NCBI RefSeq assembly: GCF_900215375.1
Contig: NZ_OBEF01000019.1
Location: forward strand, 1-64,000
Length of the DNA: 64,000 nucleotides
Direction of reading: 5' to 3'
Source: Enterobacter sp. CC120223-11
GTDB taxonomy: Bacteria; Pseudomonadota; Gammaproteobacteria; Enterobacterales; Enterobacteriaceae
The translations under genes were made by a program, and so were the position numbers. A model generated the notes under the pieces. The model ran no database searches. It was given only the letters and a program-made list of their open reading frames with translations, and was not told the DNA's origin. Of the stretch, positions 45,292-55,173 are shown one piece after another. How positions within the stretch are numbered: the first letter of the stretch is position 1; each line of letters begins with the position of its first letter.

Positions 45292-46547
45292 CCACTCAAC
45301 TTGAACAAGCCTGGGAACTGGCAAAACAGCGTTATGCCGCCGTCGGTGTCGATGTCGAAGAGGCGCTGCGTCAGCTCGACCGTCTGCCCGTCTCGATGCA
45401 CTGCTGGCAGGGCGACGACGTCGCCGGGTTTGAAAATCCGGGCGGCGCACTGACCGGGGGCATTCAGGCAACGGGCAACTATCCTGGCAAAGCACGTAAC
45501 GCCACGGAGTTGCGCGCAGACCTCGAGCAGGCGCTGAGCCTGATCCCGGGCCCGAAACGCCTGAACCTGCACGCCATCTACCTGGAATCTGAGACGCCGG
45601 TTGGCCGCAACGAAATCAAACCCGAGCATTTCAAAAACTGGGTGCAGTGGGCGAAGGACAACAAGCTGGGGCTGGACTTCAACCCTTCCTGCTTCTCGCA
45701 CCCGAACAGCGCCGACGGTTTCACCCTGGCGAGCGCCAACGACGAAATCCGCCAGTTCTGGATTGACCACTGCAAGGCCAGCCGCCGCGTGTCGGCGTAC
45801 TTCGGCGAACAGCTCGGCACGCCGTCGGTGATGAATATCTGGATCCCAGATGGCATGAAGGACCTGACCGTCGACCGCTTCGCCCCGCGCCAGCGCCTGA
45901 TGAACGCCCTGGATGAGATCATCAGCGAAAAACTGAGCCCGGCGCACCACATCGACGCCGTGGAGAGCAAGCTGTTCGGCATCGGCGCAGAGAGCTACAC
46001 CGTCGGCTCCAACGAGTTCTATATGGGTTACGCCACCAGCCGCCAGACCGCGCTGTGCCTCGATGCGGGCCACTTCCACCCGACAGAAGTGATTTCCGAC
46101 AAAATCTCCGCCGCCATGCTGTTCGTGCCGCGCCTGCTGTTGCACGTGAGCCGTCCGGTGCGCTGGGACAGCGACCACGTGGTGCTGCTGGATGACGAAA
46201 CCCAGGCCATCGCCAGTGAAATCATCCGCCACGACCTGTTCGACCGCGTGCACATCGGCCTCGACTTCTTCGATGCTTCCATCAACCGCGTCGCGGCGTG
46301 GGTTATCGGCACCCGCAACATGAAGAAAGCGCTGCTGCGCGCGCTGCTGGAACCTACGGCAGAGCTGCGTCAGCTGGAGCTGGACGGCGACTACACCGCG
46401 CGCCTGGCGCTGCTCGAAGAGCAAAAATGCCTGCCGTGGCAGGCCGTCTGGGAGATGTACTGCCAGCGTAACGATACGCCAGCGGGCAGCCAGTGGCTCG
46501 ACAGCGTGCGGAGCTATGAGAAAGACGTTTTAACGAAGCGCGGATAA
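45288..46547 (+). CDS. rhaA: L-rhamnose isomerase RhaA
   Basis: RhaA converts L-rhamnose to L-rhamnulose with Mn/Zn. The 419-residue TIM-barrel product equals E. coli RhaA in length. Metal and catalytic motifs include [13 protein letters not shown] (near 265-277) and the late [15 protein letters not shown] (near 320-335). The ATG at 45288 overlaps the rhaB stop (ATGA). It is separated from rhaD by a 140-bp gap containing a CCCTCTCCC repeat, an unusual break inside the operon. Confidence 0.97.
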   Translation: MTTQLEQAWELAKQRYAAVGVDVEEALRQLDRLPVSMHCWQGDDVAGFENPGGALTGGIQATGNYPGKARNATELRADLEQALSLIPGPKRLNLHAIYLESETPVGRNEIKPEHFKNWVQWAKDNKLGLDFNPSCFSHPNSADGFTLASANDEIRQFWIDHCKASRRVSAYFGEQLGTPSVMNIWIPDGMKDLTVDRFAPRQRLMNALDEIISEKLSPAHHIDAVESKLFGIGAESYTVGSNEFYMGYATSRQTALCLDAGHFHPTEVISDKISAAMLFVPRLLLHVSRPVRWDSDHVVLLDDETQAIASEIIRHDLFDRVHIGLDFFDASINRVAAWVIGTRNMKKALLRALLEPTAELRQLELDGDYTARLALLEEQKCLPWQAVWEMYCQRNDTPAGSQWLDSVRSYEKDVLTKRG

Positions 46548-46553
46548 AAACCG

Positions 46554-46659
46554 CCCTCTCCCTAACCCTCTCCCACAGGGAGAGGGGACTGTTGAGCGCT
46601 CTCCCTCAACCGTAGTCGGTATTCTCCCTCTCCCTGTGGGAGAGGGCCGGGGAGAGGGA
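46554..46659. repeat. CCCTCTCCC inverted-repeat element, copy D, inside rhaBAD
   Basis: CCCTCTCCCTAACCCTCTCCCACAGGGAGAGGGG and CCCTCTCCCTGTGGGAGAGGGCCGGGGAGAGGG flank a short middle. It lies between rhaA and rhaD on one transcript. Confidence 0.8.
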
Positions 46660-46687
46660 ATGATTATTTCAAAGGAAACAAAAGACT

Positions 46688-47518
46688 ATGCAGACCATTA
46701 CCGATTCCTGGTTCGTCCAGGGCATGATCAAAGCCACCACCGATGCCTGGCTGAAAGGCTGGGATGAGCGCAACGGAGGCAACTTGACGCTACGCCTGGA
46801 CGACGCCGACATCGCGCCATTCGAAGCAGATTTCCACGCGAAGCCACGCTATATAGCTCTGAGCCAACCGATGCCGCTGCTCGCCAACACGCCGTTTATC
46901 GTCACCGGTTCCGGCAAATTCTTCCGCAACGTGCAGCTCGACCCGGCGGCAAATTTAGGCATCGTGAAAGTGGACAGCGACGGCGCGGGCTACCACATTC
47001 TTTGGGGGCTGACGCACGAAGCGGTACCAACCTCTGAGCTGCCAGCGCACTTCCTTTCCCACTGCGAGCGCATCAAGGCGACCCAGGGCAAAGACCGCGT
47101 GATCATGCACTGCCACGCCACCAACCTGATCGCCCTGACCTACGTGCTGGACAACAACACCGACTTCATCACCCGCAAACTGTGGGAAGGCAGCACCGAG
47201 TGCCTGGTGGTGTTCCCGGACGGCGTCGGCATTCTGCCGTGGATGGTGCCGGGCACCGATGAAATTGGTGAAGCGACGGCGAAAGATATGCAGAAACATT
47301 CGCTGGTGCTGTGGCCGTTCCACGGCGTCTTCGGCAGCGGCCCGACGCTCGATGAGGCTTTTGGCCTGATCGACACCGCCGAAAAATCAGCAGAGGTGCT
47401 CGTCAAAGTTTACTCGATGGGCGGCATGAAACAGACCATCACCCGGGAAGAACTGATTGCGCTCGGCAAGCGTTTTGGCGTCACGCCGATGCAGTCGGCT
47501 TTAGATTTGTATCCATAA
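46688..47518 (+). CDS. rhaD: Rhamnulose-1-phosphate aldolase RhaD
   Basis: RhaD is the class II zinc aldolase that splits L-rhamnulose-1-phosphate to dihydroxyacetone phosphate and L-lactaldehyde. The 276-residue product is two residues longer than E. coli RhaD. Zinc ligands are in [11 protein letters not shown] (His near 141 and 143) and the later PFHGVFGSG (His near 212). [15 protein letters not shown] at the N-terminus binds phosphate. Confidence 0.97.
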   Translation: MQTITDSWFVQGMIKATTDAWLKGWDERNGGNLTLRLDDADIAPFEADFHAKPRYIALSQPMPLLANTPFIVTGSGKFFRNVQLDPAANLGIVKVDSDGAGYHILWGLTHEAVPTSELPAHFLSHCERIKATQGKDRVIMHCHATNLIALTYVLDNNTDFITRKLWEGSTECLVVFPDGVGILPWMVPGTDEIGEATAKDMQKHSLVLWPFHGVFGSGPTLDEAFGLIDTAEKSAEVLVKVYSMGGMKQTITREELIALGKRFGVTPMQSALDLYP

Positions 47519-47598
47519 AAACATCGCGCCCCGCTCACCGAGACGGGGCGAATACACACCTGCAATCCCTACAACTAACTCGAAGTGGAGTAAAAGCA

Positions 47599-48585
47599 AT
47601 GAAAATAAAAGCAAGCTTGATCCTCACCGTTGCCGCACTGGCGCTGTCCGGTTCCGCATTAGCTGAAGTCAAAATCGCCCTGGTGGCCAAATCGCTGGGA
47701 AATGGATTTTTTGAGGCAGCCAACGTCGGCGCTCAGGAAGCGGCAAAAGAGTTAGGTGACGTCAAAGTCATTTATACCGGCCCCACCACCACAACCGCAG
47801 AAGCGCAGATCGAAGTGCTGAACGGTCTGATCGCCCAGGGCGTGGATGCGATCGCCATTTCCGCTAACGATCCTGATGCGCTGGTGCCGGTGCTGAAAAA
47901 AGCCATGCAGCGCGGAATCAAAGTGGTTTCCTGGGATTCCGGCGTGGCGCTGGCGGGCCGTCAGATCCACCTGAATCCTTCCAATAACGCCCTGATTGGC
48001 GAGACCAACGTCAAGCTTGCCGCCGATGCGCTGAAAGCGCTGAACGTGGAGAAAGGCGACGTCGCGGTGCTCAGCGCCACGCCAACCTCCACCAACCAGA
48101 ACATCTGGATTGCGGAGATGAAAAAGGTGCTACCGCAGTATCCGTCCATCAACCTGGTGACGGTGGCCTACGGCGACGACCTCTCTGACAAAAGCTACCG
48201 CGAAGCGGTCGGCCTGCTGAAAACCTACCCGGACCTGAAGGTGATTGTTTCTCCATCCTCCGTCGGCATCGTCGCCGCGGCGCAGGCGGTCAAAGACCAG
48301 GGCAAAATCGGCAAAGTTTACGTGACCGGTCTTGGGCTGCCGTCTGAAATGGCCGGGGCGATTAAGTCCGGCGCCAGTAAAAGCTTCGCTATCTGGAACC
48401 CTATCGATCTCGGCTATGCGGCAACGTATTTAGCGGACGATCTGGTGAAAGGCAGCGCCACGAAAACCGAAGCCAGCATGGGTAAACTCGGCAAGGTCAC
48501 GCTCGATGCCGACGGCAACGGCGCGATGGCGAAGCCGTTCGTTTACGATGCCAGCAACATTGATAAGTTCTCCAAAATTTTCTGA
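47599..48585 (+). CDS. Rhamnose-type ABC transporter substrate-binding protein
   Basis: This 328-residue periplasmic protein has a signal peptide (MKIKASLILTVAALALSGSALA). Its fold is that of the ribose/LsrB-like class I sugar-binding proteins (KIALVAKSLGNGFFEAANVGAQEAAKELG; ISANDPDALVPVL). With the ATPase and two permeases that follow it corresponds to the rhizobial RhaS-T-P-Q rhamnose importer (this binding protein is called RhaS there, unrelated to the regulator RhaS). No own promoter was seen in the 80 bp after rhaD, only a hairpin CGCCCCG...CGGGGCG, so read-through from rhaBAD is likely. A repeat separates it from the ATPase gene. Confidence 0.88.
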   Translation: MKIKASLILTVAALALSGSALAEVKIALVAKSLGNGFFEAANVGAQEAAKELGDVKVIYTGPTTTTAEAQIEVLNGLIAQGVDAIAISANDPDALVPVLKKAMQRGIKVVSWDSGVALAGRQIHLNPSNNALIGETNVKLAADALKALNVEKGDVAVLSATPTSTNQNIWIAEMKKVLPQYPSINLVTVAYGDDLSDKSYREAVGLLKTYPDLKVIVSPSSVGIVAAAQAVKDQGKIGKVYVTGLGLPSEMAGAIKSGASKSFAIWNPIDLGYAATYLADDLVKGSATKTEASMGKLGKVTLDADGNGAMAKPFVYDASNIDKFSKIF

Positions 48586-48595
48586 TTTGAGTGTT

Positions 48596-48732
48596 CCCCT
48601 CTCCCCTGCCCTCTCCCAAAGGGAGAGGGAGAAGATTGTGCTCCGTAGCAGTTCCCTCTCCTCTGGGAGAGGGAGAAGATCGTGCTCCGTAGCAGTTCCC
48701 TCTCCCTCTGGGAGAGGGTTAGGGAGAGGGGA
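48596..48732. repeat. CCCTCTCCC inverted-repeat element, copy E, with internal tandem duplication
   Basis: This is the longest copy. A 45-bp unit at 48609-48653 is repeated nearly exactly as 44 bp at 48654-48697, followed by a partial third unit (48698-48718). Each unit is CCCTCTCC...GGGAGAGGG plus AGAAGATyGTGCTCCGTAGC. It lies between the binding-protein and ATPase genes of the rhamnose ABC operon. Confidence 0.88.
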
Positions 48733-48762
48733 CATGAATGAATCCAACGCTGGAGAACCATC

Positions 48763-50265
48763 ATGACCCCACTGCTCCAACTCACAGGCATCAGCAAGTT
48801 CTTCCCGGGCGTTCGCGCGCTGGAGAACGTGCAGCTCAGCCTGTGGCCCGGCAAAGTCACCGCGCTGATTGGCGAAAACGGTGCCGGTAAATCGACGCTG
48901 GTCAAAGTGATGACCGGCATTTATCAGCCCGACGAGGGCGAAATCCTTTATAAAGCGATCCCCATTCAGCTCCCGACGCCGGAATCGGCGCACAAGGTCG
49001 GGATCACCGCCATTCATCAGGAAACTGTCCTGTTCGACGAACTTTCCGTCACCGAGAACATTTTTGCCGGCCAGTACCTGCACAAAGGCTGGCTGAAAAA
49101 GCTCGACTGGCCTGAGATGCACCGCCGGGCACAGGCCCTGCTGGCGCGTCTGGAAGTGCAGATTGATCCGCGCGCGACGCTGAAAACCCTGAGCATCGCC
49201 CAGCGCCATATGGTGGCCATTGCCCGGGCGCTGTCGTTTGATGCGCAGGTGGTGATCCTTGATGAGCCTACCGCCGCCCTTTCCCAGCATGAGATTCTGG
49301 AGTTTTATCAGATTGTTGAGCGACTCAAGCAGGACGGCAAAGCCATTCTGTTTATCTCTCACAAGTTCGATGAAATCTTCGAACTGGCCGATCACTACAC
49401 CATTTTGCGCGACGGCGTGTTTGTCGCCGAAGGGAACATCCACGACATCACCGAGGAGAAAATGGTGGCGATGATGGTCGGGCGCGCCATCACCCAGACC
49501 TTCCCGAAAGTGGCCTGCGAACCGGGCGAGACGGTGCTGGAAGTGAAAGGCCTGTGCCATCCCACCGAGTTTGCCCATATCAACTTCACGCTGCGCAAAG
49601 GCGAAATTCTCGGTTTTTATGGCCTCGTCGGCGCCGGGCGAACGGAGCTGATGCAGGCGCTTTCCGGCGTCACCCAACCCTCTGCCGGGGAGATCGTGCT
49701 CAACGGCAGGACTGTCCATTTCCACCAGCCAGCCGATGCGATAAGCGCCGGGATTGTTTGCGTGCCGGAAGAGCGGCAAAAGCAGGGGGCGATTATCGAG
49801 CTGCCCATCGCGCAGAACATCAGCCTGCCGCAGCTGCGCAAACTCAACCCGAACGGCATCCTGCATGACGACCGCGAATGGAAACTTGCAGATAACTACG
49901 CCCGCCGTTTGCAGGTCAAAGCGGCCAGCTGGCGGCAGCCGGTCGAAACGCTCTCCGGCGGCAATCAGCAGAAAGTGGTGATCGGCAAATGGCTCGCCAC
50001 GCACCCGGACGTGATCATTCTGGATGAGCCGACCAAGGGCATTGATATCGGCTCGAAAGCCGCAGTACACCAGTTTATGTCCGAGCTGGTCGGGCTGGGC
50101 CTCGCGGTGATCATGGTGTCGTCGGAGCTGCCGGAGGTGATGGGCATGGCCGATCGCATCATTGTGATGCACGAAGGGCTGATGGTGGCGGAATACCGGG
50201 CGGGCGAAGCGTCGGCGGAAGTGATCGTCAGCGCCGCCAGCGGTGCAGGCAGGGAGGCAGCGTGA
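48763..50265 (+). CDS. Rhamnose-type ABC transporter ATP-binding protein
   Basis: This 500-residue protein has two fused ABC domains, like RbsA. The first has Walker A GENGAGKST (about 37-45) and Walker B VVILDEPTAAL (near 163). The second has the degenerate P-loop GLVGAGRTEL (near 287), signature LSGGNQQKV (near 400) and Walker B VIILDEPTKGI. Loss of a canonical second Walker A is normal in this family. It energises uptake through the two permeases downstream and is equivalent to rhizobial RhaT (not the symporter). Its stop overlaps the next gene. Confidence 0.9.
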   Translation: MTPLLQLTGISKFFPGVRALENVQLSLWPGKVTALIGENGAGKSTLVKVMTGIYQPDEGEILYKAIPIQLPTPESAHKVGITAIHQETVLFDELSVTENIFAGQYLHKGWLKKLDWPEMHRRAQALLARLEVQIDPRATLKTLSIAQRHMVAIARALSFDAQVVILDEPTAALSQHEILEFYQIVERLKQDGKAILFISHKFDEIFELADHYTILRDGVFVAEGNIHDITEEKMVAMMVGRAITQTFPKVACEPGETVLEVKGLCHPTEFAHINFTLRKGEILGFYGLVGAGRTELMQALSGVTQPSAGEIVLNGRTVHFHQPADAISAGIVCVPEERQKQGAIIELPIAQNISLPQLRKLNPNGILHDDREWKLADNYARRLQVKAASWRQPVETLSGGNQQKVVIGKWLATHPDVIILDEPTKGIDIGSKAAVHQFMSELVGLGLAVIMVSSELPEVMGMADRIIVMHEGLMVAEYRAGEASAEVIVSAASGAGREAA

Positions 50266-51266
50266 TGCAACAGTTCCTGAAACATCGTGAAGCGCTGCTG
50301 GCCGCGGTGATCGTGCTGCTGATTGTGGCGATCGGCAGCCGTACGCCGTCGTTTATCGCGCCGGGCAACCTGGTTGAGATGTTCAACGACACGGCGATTC
50401 TCATCATTCTGGCACTCGGCCAGATGATGGTGCTGCTGACCAAAGGCATCGACCTGTCGATGGCGGCCAACCTCGCGCTCACCGGCATGATTGTTGCCCT
50501 GCTTAATTTCCATTACCCCGCCATTCCGGTCGTGGCCTTGCTGGCGCTGGCGACGGTGCTTGGCCTGCTGATGGGCATCATCAACGGGCTACTGGTGTGG
50601 AAACTCGGCATTCCGGCAATCGTGGTGACGCTTGGCACCATGAGCATTTACCGCGGCATTGTCTTTCTGCTTTCAAACGGCGGCTGGGTGAACGCCAATC
50701 AGATGAGCGCTGATTTTCTCGGCCTGCCGCGCGCCTCGCTGCTGGGGCTGCCGGTGCTGAGCTGGTTTGCCATTGCCGCCCTCTTCGTCGTCGGGTATTT
50801 CCTGCGTTACAGCCGCACCGGGCGGGCGCTCTACACCGCAGGCGGCAACGCCACGGCGGCGTACTACACAGGGATCAACGCCGGGAAAATGCAGTTTGTC
50901 AGCTTCTGCCTCTCCGGCGCGCTGGCCGGGTTCTGCGGCTATCTGTGGATTTCCCGCTTTGCGGTGGCCTACGTCGACGTCGCCAACGGCTTTGAATTAC
51001 AGGTCGTTGCCGCCTGCGTGATTGGCGGGATCAGCACCATGGGCGGCACCGGGCGCGTGCTCGGCTGCATGCTCGGGGCACTGTTCCTCGGCGTCATCAA
51101 CAATGCACTGCCGGTGATTGGCGTCTCGCCATTCTGGCAGATGGCGATTTCCGGCGCGGTTATCGTGATTGCGGTGGTCCTCAACGAGCGCGGCAACAAG
51201 CGCAAAGGGCGACTTATCCTGCGTGATGCCGCAATGGCGCGGCAAAAACTGGCGGTGAAATCATGA
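50265..51266 (+). CDS. Rhamnose-type ABC transporter permease 1
   Basis: This 333-residue inner-membrane protein of the BPD_transp_2 (RbsC-like) family has about nine or ten hydrophobic helices and the coupling-loop motif QVVAACVIGGISTMGGTGRVLG (near 247-268). The ATG at 50265 shares one base with the ATPase stop; a GTG one codon earlier is also open. It is equivalent to rhizobial RhaP. A C-terminal basic tail (NERGNKRKGR) is present. Confidence 0.9.
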   Translation: MQQFLKHREALLAAVIVLLIVAIGSRTPSFIAPGNLVEMFNDTAILIILALGQMMVLLTKGIDLSMAANLALTGMIVALLNFHYPAIPVVALLALATVLGLLMGIINGLLVWKLGIPAIVVTLGTMSIYRGIVFLLSNGGWVNANQMSADFLGLPRASLLGLPVLSWFAIAALFVVGYFLRYSRTGRALYTAGGNATAAYYTGINAGKMQFVSFCLSGALAGFCGYLWISRFAVAYVDVANGFELQVVAACVIGGISTMGGTGRVLGCMLGALFLGVINNALPVIGVSPFWQMAISGAVIVIAVVLNERGNKRKGRLILRDAAMARQKLAVKS

Positions 51267-52267
51267 GCAAAATGCTGACAAACGAAGAAGTCCAGCCAGT
51301 ACCGCAAACACCAACGCTTTTCCAGCGCCTGGCGTGCTGGGAAGGTTTTTTGCTGGCGGTGACCCTGGCCGTGTTTGTGGGCAACGCCTTTGCGTCGCCC
51401 TACTTCCTCAACATCTGGAACCTGTCGGATGCCACCTTCAACTTCACCGAAAAGGCGATCATCGTGCTGCCGATGGCGATGCTGATCATCGCCCGCGAAA
51501 TTGATCTCTCGGTGGCGGCGATCATCGCGCTCAGCTCCACGGCGATGGGCTTCTGCGCGGCTGCGGGAATGGATACGCCGCTGCTGGTGTGCGTCGGGCT
51601 TGGGGTTGGCGTGGCGTGCGGGCTGGTGAACGGGCTGCTGGTCACCCGGCTGAATCTTTCGTCCATCGTGATAACCATCGGCACCATGAGTCTGTTCCGC
51701 GGCATCTCCTACATCCTGCTCGGCGATCAGGCCCTGAACCAGTACCCGGCAAGCTTCGCCTGGTTTGGTCAGGGTTACGTGTGGGGCGCGCTGTCGTTCG
51801 AGTTTGCGCTGTTTATCGTGCTCGCGGCGGTGTTCACCTTCGTGCTGCACCGAACCAACTTTGGCCGCCGTACCTTTGCCATCGGCAATAACCCGACCGG
51901 CGCGTGGTTTTCGGGGATCAACGTTAAGCGTCACAACCTGATTCTGTTCGTGCTGGTCGGGTTGATGTCCGGCCTTGCCGCGGTGCTTTTGACGTCACGT
52001 TTAGGCAGCACGCGCCCCACCATTGCCATGGGCTGGGAGCTAGCCGTGGTGACGATGGCGGTGCTCGGCGGCATCAATATTTTAGGCGGCTCCGGCAGCA
52101 TGGTCGGTGTGATCATCGCCGCCTTCCTGATGGGACTGGTGACCTTCGGCCTGAGCCTGCTCAACGTGCCGGGCATCGTGATGTCAATCATCATCGGCGC
52201 GATGCTGATCGTGGTGATTTCGCTGCCGATTATTGCGCGGCGGATTTTACAACGGAGAAGGATTTAA
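51263..52267 (+). CDS. Rhamnose-type ABC transporter permease 2
   Basis: This 334-residue second RbsC-like permease pairs with the preceding one as a heterodimer. It has an extended cytoplasmic N-terminus (about 1-30), then hydrophobic helices. The motifs AREIDLSVAAIIALSS and VVTMAVLGGINILGGSG correspond to the coupling loop. It overlaps permease 1 by 4 nt (ATGA). It is equivalent to rhizobial RhaQ. A REP element follows its stop codon. Confidence 0.9.
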   Translation: MSKMLTNEEVQPVPQTPTLFQRLACWEGFLLAVTLAVFVGNAFASPYFLNIWNLSDATFNFTEKAIIVLPMAMLIIAREIDLSVAAIIALSSTAMGFCAAAGMDTPLLVCVGLGVGVACGLVNGLLVTRLNLSSIVITIGTMSLFRGISYILLGDQALNQYPASFAWFGQGYVWGALSFEFALFIVLAAVFTFVLHRTNFGRRTFAIGNNPTGAWFSGINVKRHNLILFVLVGLMSGLAAVLLTSRLGSTRPTIAMGWELAVVTMAVLGGINILGGSGSMVGVIIAAFLMGLVTFGLSLLNVPGIVMSIIIGAMLIVVISLPIIARRILQRRRI

Positions 52268-52268
52268 C

Positions 52269-52337
52269 TGCCGGGTGGCACTTCGTTTACCCGGCCTACC
52301 TGAACGTAGGCCCGTGCAAGCGCCGCGCCGCCGGGCA
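52269..52337. repeat. REP/BIME element between permease 2 and fucO
   Basis: Two REP palindromes, TGCCGGGTGGCACTTCGTTT...CCGGCCTA and TAGGCCCGTGCAAGCGCC...GCCGGGCA, face each other head to head. They lie inside the presumed operon. Confidence 0.75.
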
Positions 52338-52367
52338 TAAAAATCATCGTAATTAAGGAGAATAAAC

Positions 52368-53516
52368 ATGAGCTTTATGTTGGCACTGCCGAAAATCAGC
52401 CTGCACGGCGCGGGCGCAATTGGCGATATGGTGAATCTGGTGGCGGGCAAGCAGTGGGGTAAAGCGCTGATTGTCACCGACGGCCAGCTGGTAAAAATGG
52501 GCCTGCTCAATGCCCTTTTTGCTGCGCTGGACGAGCATCAGATGTCTTATCACCTCTTCGATGAAGTGTTCCCGAACCCGACGGAAGCGCTGGTGCAGAA
52601 AGGTTTTCGCGCCTACCGGGATGCAGGCTGCGATTACATTATCGCCTTCGGCGGCGGCAGCCCGATAGACACCGCCAAGGCGGTGAAAATCCTCACCGCG
52701 AACCCTGGCCCGTCTACAAACTACTCCGGCGTCGGCAAAGTCAAAAACGCGGGCGTGCCGCTGGTCGCCATCAATACCACCGCCGGTACGGCGGCGGAGA
52801 TGACCAGCAACGCGGTGATTATTGACAGCGAGCGTCAGGTCAAAGAAGTGATCATCGACTCAAACATTATCCCAGATATCGCCGTGGATGATGCCAGCGT
52901 GATGCTCGACATTCCGGCTGCCGTGACCGCAGCCACTGGCATGGATGCGCTGACGCACGCCGTTGAAGCCTACGTTTCCGTCGGCGCGCACCCGCTCACC
53001 GACGCTAACGCCCTGGAAGCGATTCGCCTGATTACGCTGTGGCTGCCAAAAGCGGTCGATAACGGTCACAACCTCGAAGCCCGCGAGCAGATGGCCTTCG
53101 GTCAGTATCTGGCGGGCATGGCCTTTAACAGCGCCGGACTCGGCCTGGTGCACGCGCTGGCGCATCAGCCCGGCGCCACGCATAACCTGCCGCACGGCGT
53201 CTGCAACGCCATCCTGCTGCCGATCATCGAAAACTTTAACCGTCCGAACGCCGTGGCCCGCTTTGCTCGCGTGGCACATGCGATGGGCGTCGACACGCGC
53301 GGCATGAGCGATGAAGCCGCCAGCATGGCCGCGATTCAGGCCATTCGCGATCTCAGCGCCCGCGTCGGCATTCCTGCCGGTTTCAGCCAGCTCGGCGTCA
53401 CCAAAGCCGATATCGAAGGCTGGCTGGACAAAGCCCTCGCCGACCCATGCGCGCCCTGTAACCCGCGCACCGCCAGCCGCGACGAAGTGCGCGAGCTCTA
53501 CCTGGAGGCCTTATGA
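52368..53516 (+). CDS. fucO: Lactaldehyde reductase, iron-containing alcohol dehydrogenase family
   Basis: It probably reduces L-lactaldehyde, the product of RhaD, to 1,2-propanediol with NADH. The 382-residue group III iron alcohol dehydrogenase has the NAD motif [12 protein letters not shown] (about 94-105). Metal ligands are in [11 protein letters not shown] (Asp, His), VHALAHQ and [10 protein letters not shown]. Sequence is closer to E. coli YiaY than to E. coli FucO, so the fucO name rests on rhamnose-cluster context. It has a strong AAGGAG ribosome site, and its stop overlaps rhaM by 4 nt. Confidence 0.85.
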   Translation: MSFMLALPKISLHGAGAIGDMVNLVAGKQWGKALIVTDGQLVKMGLLNALFAALDEHQMSYHLFDEVFPNPTEALVQKGFRAYRDAGCDYIIAFGGGSPIDTAKAVKILTANPGPSTNYSGVGKVKNAGVPLVAINTTAGTAAEMTSNAVIIDSERQVKEVIIDSNIIPDIAVDDASVMLDIPAAVTAATGMDALTHAVEAYVSVGAHPLTDANALEAIRLITLWLPKAVDNGHNLEAREQMAFGQYLAGMAFNSAGLGLVHALAHQPGATHNLPHGVCNAILLPIIENFNRPNAVARFARVAHAMGVDTRGMSDEAASMAAIQAIRDLSARVGIPAGFSQLGVTKADIEGWLDKALADPCAPCNPRTASRDEVRELYLEAL

Positions 53517-53827
53517 TCCGCAAAGCTTTTGTGATGCAGGTACATCCGCACACCCATGAAGAGTATGAACGCCGCCACAACCCTATCTGGCCGGAGCTGG
53601 AAGCCGTGCTGAAAGATCATGGCGCACACCACTACGCTATCTACCTCGACAAGACCCGCAACCTGCTGTTCGCGACGGTCGAAATCGAGTCGGAGGAGCG
53701 CTGGAATGCGGTTGCCAGCACCGACGTCTGCCAGCGCTGGTGGAAATATATGGGGGAAGTGATGCCGTCGAACCCGGACAACAGCCCGCTGAGTTCGGCG
53801 CTGAAAGAGGTGTTTTACCTGGCCTGA
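53513..53827 (+). CDS. rhaM: L-rhamnose mutarotase RhaM
   Basis: RhaM speeds interconversion of alpha- and beta-L-rhamnopyranose, giving the anomer used by RhaA. The 104-residue product matches E. coli RhaM (YiiL), with catalytic His in [15 protein letters not shown] and the WW pair in CQRWWKYM. The start overlaps the fucO stop (ATGA). It is the last gene of the locus and is followed by a hairpin. Confidence 0.96.
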   Translation: MIRKAFVMQVHPHTHEEYERRHNPIWPELEAVLKDHGAHHYAIYLDKTRNLLFATVEIESEERWNAVASTDVCQRWWKYMGEVMPSNPDNSPLSSALKEVFYLA

Positions 53828-53834
53828 TATGATG

Positions 53835-53858
53835 ACGCTGCCGCGAATGCGGCAGCGT
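53835..53858. terminator. Hairpin between rhaM and melY
   Basis: ACGCTGCCGC-GAAT-GCGGCAGCGT is a 10-bp perfect stem between convergent genes. T tracts are short, so termination strength is uncertain. Confidence 0.65.
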
Positions 53859-53864
53859 TCTGAG

Positions 53865-55130
53865 TTAACTCACTTCAACCGTGTTGCTGCGCGCCGCAAT
53901 TTCTTTCCTGCTGCTCAGCGTAAATGCCGACACCGCCGTAATCGCCAGGACAAAACAGCCCAGCATCAGATAGGTTTCCTGGAAACCAATCCGGTCATAC
54001 ATATTGCCGGCAAAGGCGGAGAGGAATATCGCCGCGGACTGCTTGGCAAACTGGAAGCCAATCAGATAGATAGTGGCGGAAAGACGGGTATCGAATACGC
54101 CCGTGATGTACTTGAAAGCACCGACCAGCAGGAAAGGCACTTCCAGCGCGTGCAGCATCTTCAGGGCAACCACTTCCACCGCCGTGGTAGCAAACGACGA
54201 GCCGATGATGCGCGTCGCCATAATCAGCCCGGCAATGAGCAATGTGTTTTTGGCACCGATGCGGTTAATAATCCACGGCGAGCAGAACATGATGATCGCG
54301 TTACAGATTTCCCCGGCCGTGGTGGCAAAACCAAAGGCACGCGTCCCTTCTTCTGGCGTCGCGAAGAACGTTTTAAAGAAGGTGGCAAACTGCTGATCGA
54401 AGACGTCATAGACGCAGGCCACGCCAATCACGTAAAGGATAAACATCCACATTCTGCGTTGGCGGAAAAGATTGAAAACGGTTTTCGCCGTGATTTGCGG
54501 CTGGTTTGCGCCAAGCGCATTCATCACCTGTGCCGTCTGGTTAGGTTTAGGCTTCGCGACCACCAGCAACAGCATCAGCAACAGTGCGGCCGCCGACCCC
54601 ATCCAGAACACATAAGAAGGATCGATGCTGAACAGAATCCCGCCTGTTGAAGCGCATAAGCCCCAGCCAAGACAGCCGAACATGCGCGCTTTACCGTATT
54701 CGAAGAAGCTGTTGCGGCTCACGCGTTCAATGTAGGCCTCAATCGCCCCCGACCCCGCCGAGAACACAAACCCGATATAAAAACCCCCGCTCAGTGCGCC
54801 AAGCCAGATATTGGTTTTGAGCAAAGGCGCGAAGACGTACAGAAAGAACGGTGCGAACAAAAACAGAAGTACGGCGATAATCCACAGCAGGTGCTTTTTC
54901 AGCCCCAGCTTGTCCGAAATCACCCCCAGTACAGGCTGGAAAGCAATGGCGGAAAGCGAGATGCAGGAGAACACAATCCCGGTATGGGTTTTGTTCAGGC
55001 CGATGATGTCCGACAGCCAGATAGGCAGGAACGGAAAGCAGGTGGCCATGATGAAAAAGTAGAGAAAGAAGAACAGCCCGAAGATCCAGAAGTTAGGGTT
55101 GTCTTTGTGAGTACAGGTTGTCGTGTTCAT
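53865..55130 (-). CDS. melY: Melibiose/oligosaccharide proton symporter MelY (LacY family)
   Basis: MelY imports melibiose and related galactosides with protons. The 421-residue protein has twelve predicted helices. It keeps the LacY functional residues: the Glu126 equivalent (SGAIEAYIERVS), Arg144/Cys148 (GKARMFGCLGW), Glu269 (TTAGEICN), Arg302 (ATRIIGSSF) and His322/Glu325 (LKMLHALEVPF). It resembles E. cloacae MelY closely, as I recall that sequence, apart from the C-terminal tail. The ATG at 55130 (MNTTTCTHKDN) is chosen to match it. It follows the alpha-galactosidase gene after 43 nt. Confidence 0.92.
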   Translation of the reverse strand: MNTTTCTHKDNPNFWIFGLFFFLYFFIMATCFPFLPIWLSDIIGLNKTHTGIVFSCISLSAIAFQPVLGVISDKLGLKKHLLWIIAVLLFLFAPFFLYVFAPLLKTNIWLGALSGGFYIGFVFSAGSGAIEAYIERVSRNSFFEYGKARMFGCLGWGLCASTGGILFSIDPSYVFWMGSAAALLLMLLLVVAKPKPNQTAQVMNALGANQPQITAKTVFNLFRQRRMWMFILYVIGVACVYDVFDQQFATFFKTFFATPEEGTRAFGFATTAGEICNAIIMFCSPWIINRIGAKNTLLIAGLIMATRIIGSSFATTAVEVVALKMLHALEVPFLLVGAFKYITGVFDTRLSATIYLIGFQFAKQSAAIFLSAFAGNMYDRIGFQETYLMLGCFVLAITAVSAFTLSSRKEIAARSNTVEVS

Positions 55131-55173
55131 TATTGTTATCCTCAACTCGGGCCGGTTTCCCGGCCCGTCACCT

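Noticed and set aside
45258-46424. A 388-codon minus-strand open frame
   Set aside because: Antisense to rhaA, whose plus-strand protein matches E. coli RhaA throughout.
48430-50172. A 580-codon open frame on the minus strand
   Set aside because: It is antisense to the ABC transporter ATPase and crosses the intergenic repeat copy E, so it is a shadow frame.
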